The notes under the pieces are model-generated. The model did not search any database. It saw nothing but the letters and a program-made list of their open reading frames with translations, and was not told where the DNA came from. Below are positions 59,001 through 64,000 of a stretch of 64,000 nucleotides of DNA, piece by piece (positions within the stretch are counted from its first letter, which is position 1; each line of letters opens with the position of its first letter). Both the position numbers and the translations under genes were made by a program. The DNA is taken from assembly GCA_033675265.1 (NCBI GenBank), contig JAUJYZ010000917.1, positions 168,369 to 232,368 on the forward strand, given 5' to 3'. The stretch is from Actinostola sp. cb2023 (lineage: Eukaryota > Cnidaria > Anthozoa > Actiniaria > Actinostolidae).

Positions 59001-62000
59001 TTTGTAAATATGGCCTTAGTAGTACCCTGCTGGAGAAGACATAAATATGGCCTTAGTAGTACCCTGCTGGGGAAGACATAAATATGGCCTTAGTAGTACT
59101 CTGCTGGGGAAGACATAAATATCGCCTTAGTAGTACCCTGCTGGGGAAGACATAAATATCGCCTGAGTGGTACCCTGCTGGGGAATACATAAATATTGCC
59201 TTAGTAGTGCCCTGCTGGGGAATACATAAATATCGCCTTAGTAGTGCCCTGCTGGGGAGGACATAAATATCGCCTTAGTAGTACCCTGCTGGGGAACACA
59301 TAAATATGGCCTTAGTAGGACCCTGCTGGGGAAGACACAAATATAGCCTTAGTAGTACCCTGCTGGGGAAGACATAAATATCACCTTAGTAGTACCTTGC
59401 GGTGGAAGACATAAATATCACCTTAGTAGTACCCTGCGGTGGGGAAGACATAAACATCGCCAAAGTGGTAACCTGCTGGGGAATACATAAATATCACCTT
59501 AGTAGTGCCCTGCTGGGGAATATATAAATATCGCCTTAGTAGTGCCCTGCGGTGGAAGACATAAATATCACCTTAGTAGTACCTTGCGGTGGAAGACATA
59601 AATATCACCTTAGTAGTACCCTGCGGTGGGGAAGACATAAACATCGCCAAAGTGGTACCCTGCTGGGGAATACATAAATATCGCCTTAGTAGTGCCCTGC
59701 TGGGGAATACATAAATATCGCCTTAGTAGTGCACTGCTGGGGAAGACATAAATATGGCCTTAGTAGTACCCTGCTGGGGAAGACAGTACTCTGCTGGGAA
59801 GAAATATCGCCTTAGTAGTACCCTGCTGGGGAAGGGCCTTAGTAGTGCCCTGCTGGGGAATACATAAATATCGCCTTAGTAGTACCCTGCTGGGGAAGAT
59901 ATACATTTGTAAATATGGCCTTAGTAGTACCCTGCTGGAGAAGACATAAATATGGCCTTAGTAGTACCCTGCTGGGGAAGACATAAATATGGCCTTAGTA
60001 GTACTCTGCTGGGAAGACATAAATATCGCCTTAGTAGTACCCTGCTGGGGAAGACATAAATATCGCCTGAGTAGGTACCCTGCTGGGGAATACATAAATA
60101 TTGCCTTAGTAGTGCCCTGCTGGGGAATACATAAATATCGCCTTAGTAGTGCCCTGCTGGGGAAGACATAAATATCGCCTTAGTAGTACCCTGCTGGGGG
60201 AAGACATAAATATAGCCTTAGTAGTACCCTGCTGGGGAAGACATAAATATCGCCTTAGTAGTACCCTGCTGGGGAAGACACATAAATATCGCCTTAGTAG
60301 TACCCTGCTGGGGAAGACATAAATATCGCCTTAGTAGTACCCTGCTGGGGAATACATAAATATGGCCTTAGTAGTACCCTGCTGGGGAATACATAAATAT
60401 CGCCTTAGTAGTGCCCTGCTGGGGAATACATAAATATCGCCTTAGTAGTACCATGCTGGGGAAGACATAAATATGGCCTTAGTAGTACCCTGCTGGGGAA
60501 GACATAAATATGGCCTTAGTAGTACCCTGCTGGGGAATACATAAATATTGCCTTAGTAGTACCCTGCTGGGGAAGACATAAATATCGCCTTAGTAGTGCC
60601 CTGCTGGGGAAGACATAAATATCGCCTTAGTAGTACCCTGCTGGGGAACACATAAATATGGCCTTAGTAGTACCCTGCTGGGGAAGACATAAATATAGCC
60701 TTAGTAGTACCCTGCTGGGGAAGACATAAATATCGCCTTAGTAGTACCTGCGGGGAAGACATAAATATCACCTTAGTAGTACCCTGCTGGGGAAGACATA
60801 AACATCGCCAAAGTGGTAACCTGCTGGGGAATACATAAATATCACCTTAGTAGTACCCTGCTGGGGAATACATAAATATCGCCTTAGTAGTGCCCTGCGC
60901 TGGGGAAGACATAAATATCACCTTAGTAGTACCCTGCGGGGAAGACATAAATATCACCTTAGTAGTACCCCTGGGGCGTACCCTGGGGAAGACATAAATA
61001 TCGCCTTAGTAGTACCCTGCTGGGGAATACATAAATATCGCCTTAGTAGTGCCCTGCTGGGGAATACATAAATATCGCCTTAGTAGTGCACTGCTGGGGA
61101 AGACATAAATATGGCCTTAGTAGTACCCTGCTGGGGAAGACATAAATATCGCCTTAGTAGTACCCTGCTGGGGAAGACATCAATATAGCCTTAGTAGTAC
61201 CCTGCTGGGGAAGACATAAATATGGCCTTAGTAGTGCCCTGCTGGGGAATACATAAATATCGCCTTAGTAGTACCCTGCTGGGGAAGATATACATTTGTA
61301 AATATGGCCTTAGTAGTACCCTGCTGGAGAAGACATAAATATGGCCTTAGTAGTACCCTGCTGGGGAAGACATAAATATGGCCTTAGTAGTACCTGCTGG
61401 GGAAGACATAAATATCGCCTTAGTAGTACCCTGCTGGGAAGACATAAATATCGCCTGAGTGGTACCCTGCTGGGGAATACATAAATATGGCCTTAGTAGT
61501 ACCCTGCTGGGGAATACATAAATATCGCCTTAGTAGTGCCCTGCTGGGGAATACATAAATATCGCCTTAGTAGTACCATGCTGGGGAAGACATAAATATG
61601 GCCTTAGTAGTACCCTGCTGGAGAAGACATAAATATCGCCTTAGTAGTACCCTGCTGGGGAACACATAAATATGGCCTTAGTAGGACCCTGCTGGGGAAG
61701 ACATAAAATATAGCCTTAGTAGTACCCTGCTGGGGAAGATATACATAAATATGGCCTTAGTAGTACCCTGCTGGGGAAGACATAAATATGGCCTTAGTAG
61801 TACCCTGCTGGGAAGACATAAATATGGCCTTAGTAGTACTCTGCTGGGGAAGACATAAATATCGCCTTAGTAGTACCCTGCTGGGGAAGACATAAATATC
61901 GCCTGAGTGGTACCCTGCTGGGGAATACATAAATATTGCCTTAGTAGTACCCTGCTGGGGAATACATAAATATCGCCTTAGTAGTGCCCTGCTGGGGAGG

Positions 62001-64000
62001 ACATAAATATCGCCTTAGTAGTACCCTGCTGGGGAAGACATAAATATAGCCTTAGTAGTACCCTGCTGGGGAAGACATAAATATCGCCTTAGTAGTACCC
62101 TGCTGGGGAAGACATAAATATCGCCTTAGTAGTACCCCTGCTGGGGAAGACATAAATATCGCCTGAGTGGCCTTAGTACCCTGCTGGGGAATACATAAAT
62201 ATAGTGGCCTTAGGGGTACCCTGGCCTTAGTAGTACCCTGCTGGGGAATACATAAATATATACCCTGCTGGGGAATACATAAATATCGCCTTAGTAGTAC
62301 CCTGCTGGGGAAGACATAAATATCGCCTTAGTAGTACCCTGCTGGGGAAGACATCAATATCGCCTTAGTAGTACCCTGCTGGGGAACACATAAATATGGC
62401 CTTAGTAGGACCCTGCTGGGGAAGACACAAATATAGCCTTAGTAGTACCCTGCTGGGGAAGACATAAATATTGCCTTAGTAGGACCCTGATGGGGAATAC
62501 ATAAATATGGCCTTAGTAGTACCCTGCTGGGGAAGACATAAATATAGCCTTAGTAGTATCCTGCTGGGGAATACATAAATATAGCCTTAGTAGTACCCTG
62601 CTGGGGAAGACATAAATATCGCCTTAGTAGTACACTGCTGGAGAAGACATAAATATGGCCTTAGTAGTACCCTGCTGGAGAAGACATAAATATCGCCTTA
62701 GTAGTACCCTGCTGGGGAATACATAAATATCGCCTTAGTAGTACCCTGCTGGGGAAGACATAAATATAGCCTTAGTAGTACCCTGCTGGGGAAGACATAA
62801 ATATGGCCTTAGTAGTGCCCTGCTGGGGAATACATAAATATCGCCTTAGTAGTACCCTGCTGGGGAAGATATACATTTGTAAATATGGCCTTAGTAGTAC
62901 CCTGCTGGAGAAGACATAAATATGGCCTTAGTAGTACCCTGCTGGGGAAGACATAAATATGGCCTTAGTAGTACTCTGCTGGGGAAGACATAAATATCGC
63001 CTTAGTAGTACCCTGCTGGGGAAGACATAAATATCGCCTGAGTGGTACCCTGCTGGGGAATACATAAATATTGCCTTAGTAGTGCCCTGCTGGGGAATAC
63101 ATAAATATCGCCTTAGTAGTGCCCTGCTGGGGAGGACATAAATATCGCCTTAGTAGTACCCTGCTGGGGAACACATAAATATGGCCTTAGTAGGACCCTG
63201 CTGGGGAAGACACAAATATAGCCTTAGTAGTACCCTGCTGGGGAAGACATAAATATCACCTTAGTAGTACCTTGCGGTGGAAGACAGACATAAATATCAC
63301 CTTAGTAGTACCCTGCGGTGGGGAAGACATAAACATCGCCAAAGTGGTAACCTGCTGGGGAATACATAAATATCACCTTAGTAGTGCCCTGCTGGGGAAT
63401 ATATAAATATCGCCTTAGTAGTGCCCTGCGGTGGAAGACATAAATATCACCTTAGTAGTACCTTGCGGTGGAAGACATAAATATCACCTTAGTAGTACCC
63501 TGCGGTGGGGAAGACATAAACATCGCCAAAGTGGTACCCTGCTGGGGAATACATAAATATCGCCTTAGTAGTGCCCTGCTGGGGAATACATAAATATCGC
63601 CTTAGTAGTGCACTGCTGGGGAAGACATAAATATGGCCTTAGTAGTACCCTGCTGGGGAAGACATTAATATCGCCTTAGTAGTACTCTGCTGGGGAGACA
63701 TAAATATCGCCTTAGTAGTACCCTGCTGGGGAAGACATAAATATGGCCTTAGTAGTACCCTGCTGGGGAATACATAAATATCGCCTTAGTAGTACCCTGC
63801 TGGGGAAGATATACATAAATATGGCCTTAGTAGTACCCGCTGGGGAAGACATAAATATGGCCTTAGTAGTACCCTGCTGGGGAAGACATAAATATGGCCT
63901 TAGTAGTACTCTGCTGGGGAAGACATAAATATCGCCTTAGTAGTACCCTGCTGGGGAAAGACATAAATATCGCCTGAGTGGTACCCTGCTGGGGAATACA
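50005..64000. repeat. 37-bp satellite array with higher-order repeats, continues beyond the window
   Basis: About 375 tandem units have the consensus parts cgccttagtagtaccctgct and ggggaagacataaatat. Common variants are c/g/a/t or ca before cc, taccctg or tgccctg, ctgctgggg or ctgcggtgg, and gaagacat, gaatacat or gaggacat. Rare markers recur in the same order with period ~3.85 kb: catcgccaaagtggtaacc at 51961, 55605, 59455 and 63334. The insert tatacatttgtaaat appears at several positions. Because 37 is not a multiple of three, three-unit (37-residue) periodic frames appear on both strands, but none is a gene. Confidence 0.97.

Noticed and set aside
50700..63928. Frames with repeated VVPCWG / SSTLLGK / FPSRVLL peptides
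   Set aside because: They are satellite by-products with a 37-residue period from three 37-bp units.
50005..64000. CRISPR-like array
   Set aside because: Units are contiguous 37-bp tandem repeats with no unique spacers between them, and the genome context is eukaryotic.

Overview
The window looks like repeat-dominated, AT-rich nuclear DNA of a multicellular marine invertebrate. I lean towards a cnidarian, but the sequence alone does not settle this. The reasons are the absence of any intact gene or operon-like layout, many terminal-inverted-repeat (TIR) and foldback DNA elements, decayed non-LTR retrotransposon pieces, long (TAC)n and (AAT)n tracts, and two large satellite arrays. No gene here can be called intact. 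Coding traces are a SWIM zinc-finger pseudogene, two LINE reverse transcriptase fragments, a hAT-like transposase N-terminus, a pair of acidic reading frames, and one or two candidate exons on the minus strand near 35-36 kb.

Layout: 0-3.8 kb holds foldback elements, a 1.17 kb TIR element with a 5-bp target duplication, the SWIM pseudogene, a TA-flanked mini-element and an RT fragment. From 3.94 to 14.23 kb a block is bounded by inverted arms. It contains palindromic subunits, a 66/68-bp satellite (7.23-11.6 kb) split by a TTAA-flanked piggyBac-like element, and a triplicated 233-236-bp unit. From 14.2 to 18.1 kb there are small MITEs, a decayed short tandem repeat and a 32-G run. From 18.24 to 32.71 kb there are three head-to-tail copies of one composite segment (4.6, 6.9 and 3.0 kb) that differ by insertions, deletions, a local 291-bp amplification and a 1.4 kb palindrome. 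From 32.7 to 40 kb there are remnants (pogo-like, LINE tails, foldbacks) plus a weak gene-like patch. From 40.7 to 43.5 kb there is a hAT-like element, a MITE and a 1.03 kb palindrome. From 43.8 to 46.03 kb a (TAC)n tract has received a pogo-like MITE, a LINE 3' end and a 75-bp perfect hairpin. From 46.03 to 48.24 kb there is a composite region with acidic frames. From 50.0 kb to the end of the window runs a 37-bp satellite of about 375 units with higher-order periodicity near 3.85 kb.

The most interesting observation is that one arm of the 10 kb inverted-repeat block contains, at about 13985-14022, a single copy resembling the full 37-bp satellite monomer, including an 18-base exact match. 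This suggests the satellite and the mobile element share an origin. Other notable points are paralogous empty sites that directly show several insertions, a 75-bp hairpin flanked by a 9-bp duplication, and a short motif (GGGCTTCCTGTG and close variants) that recurs in unrelated contexts, including the loops of two different palindromes.
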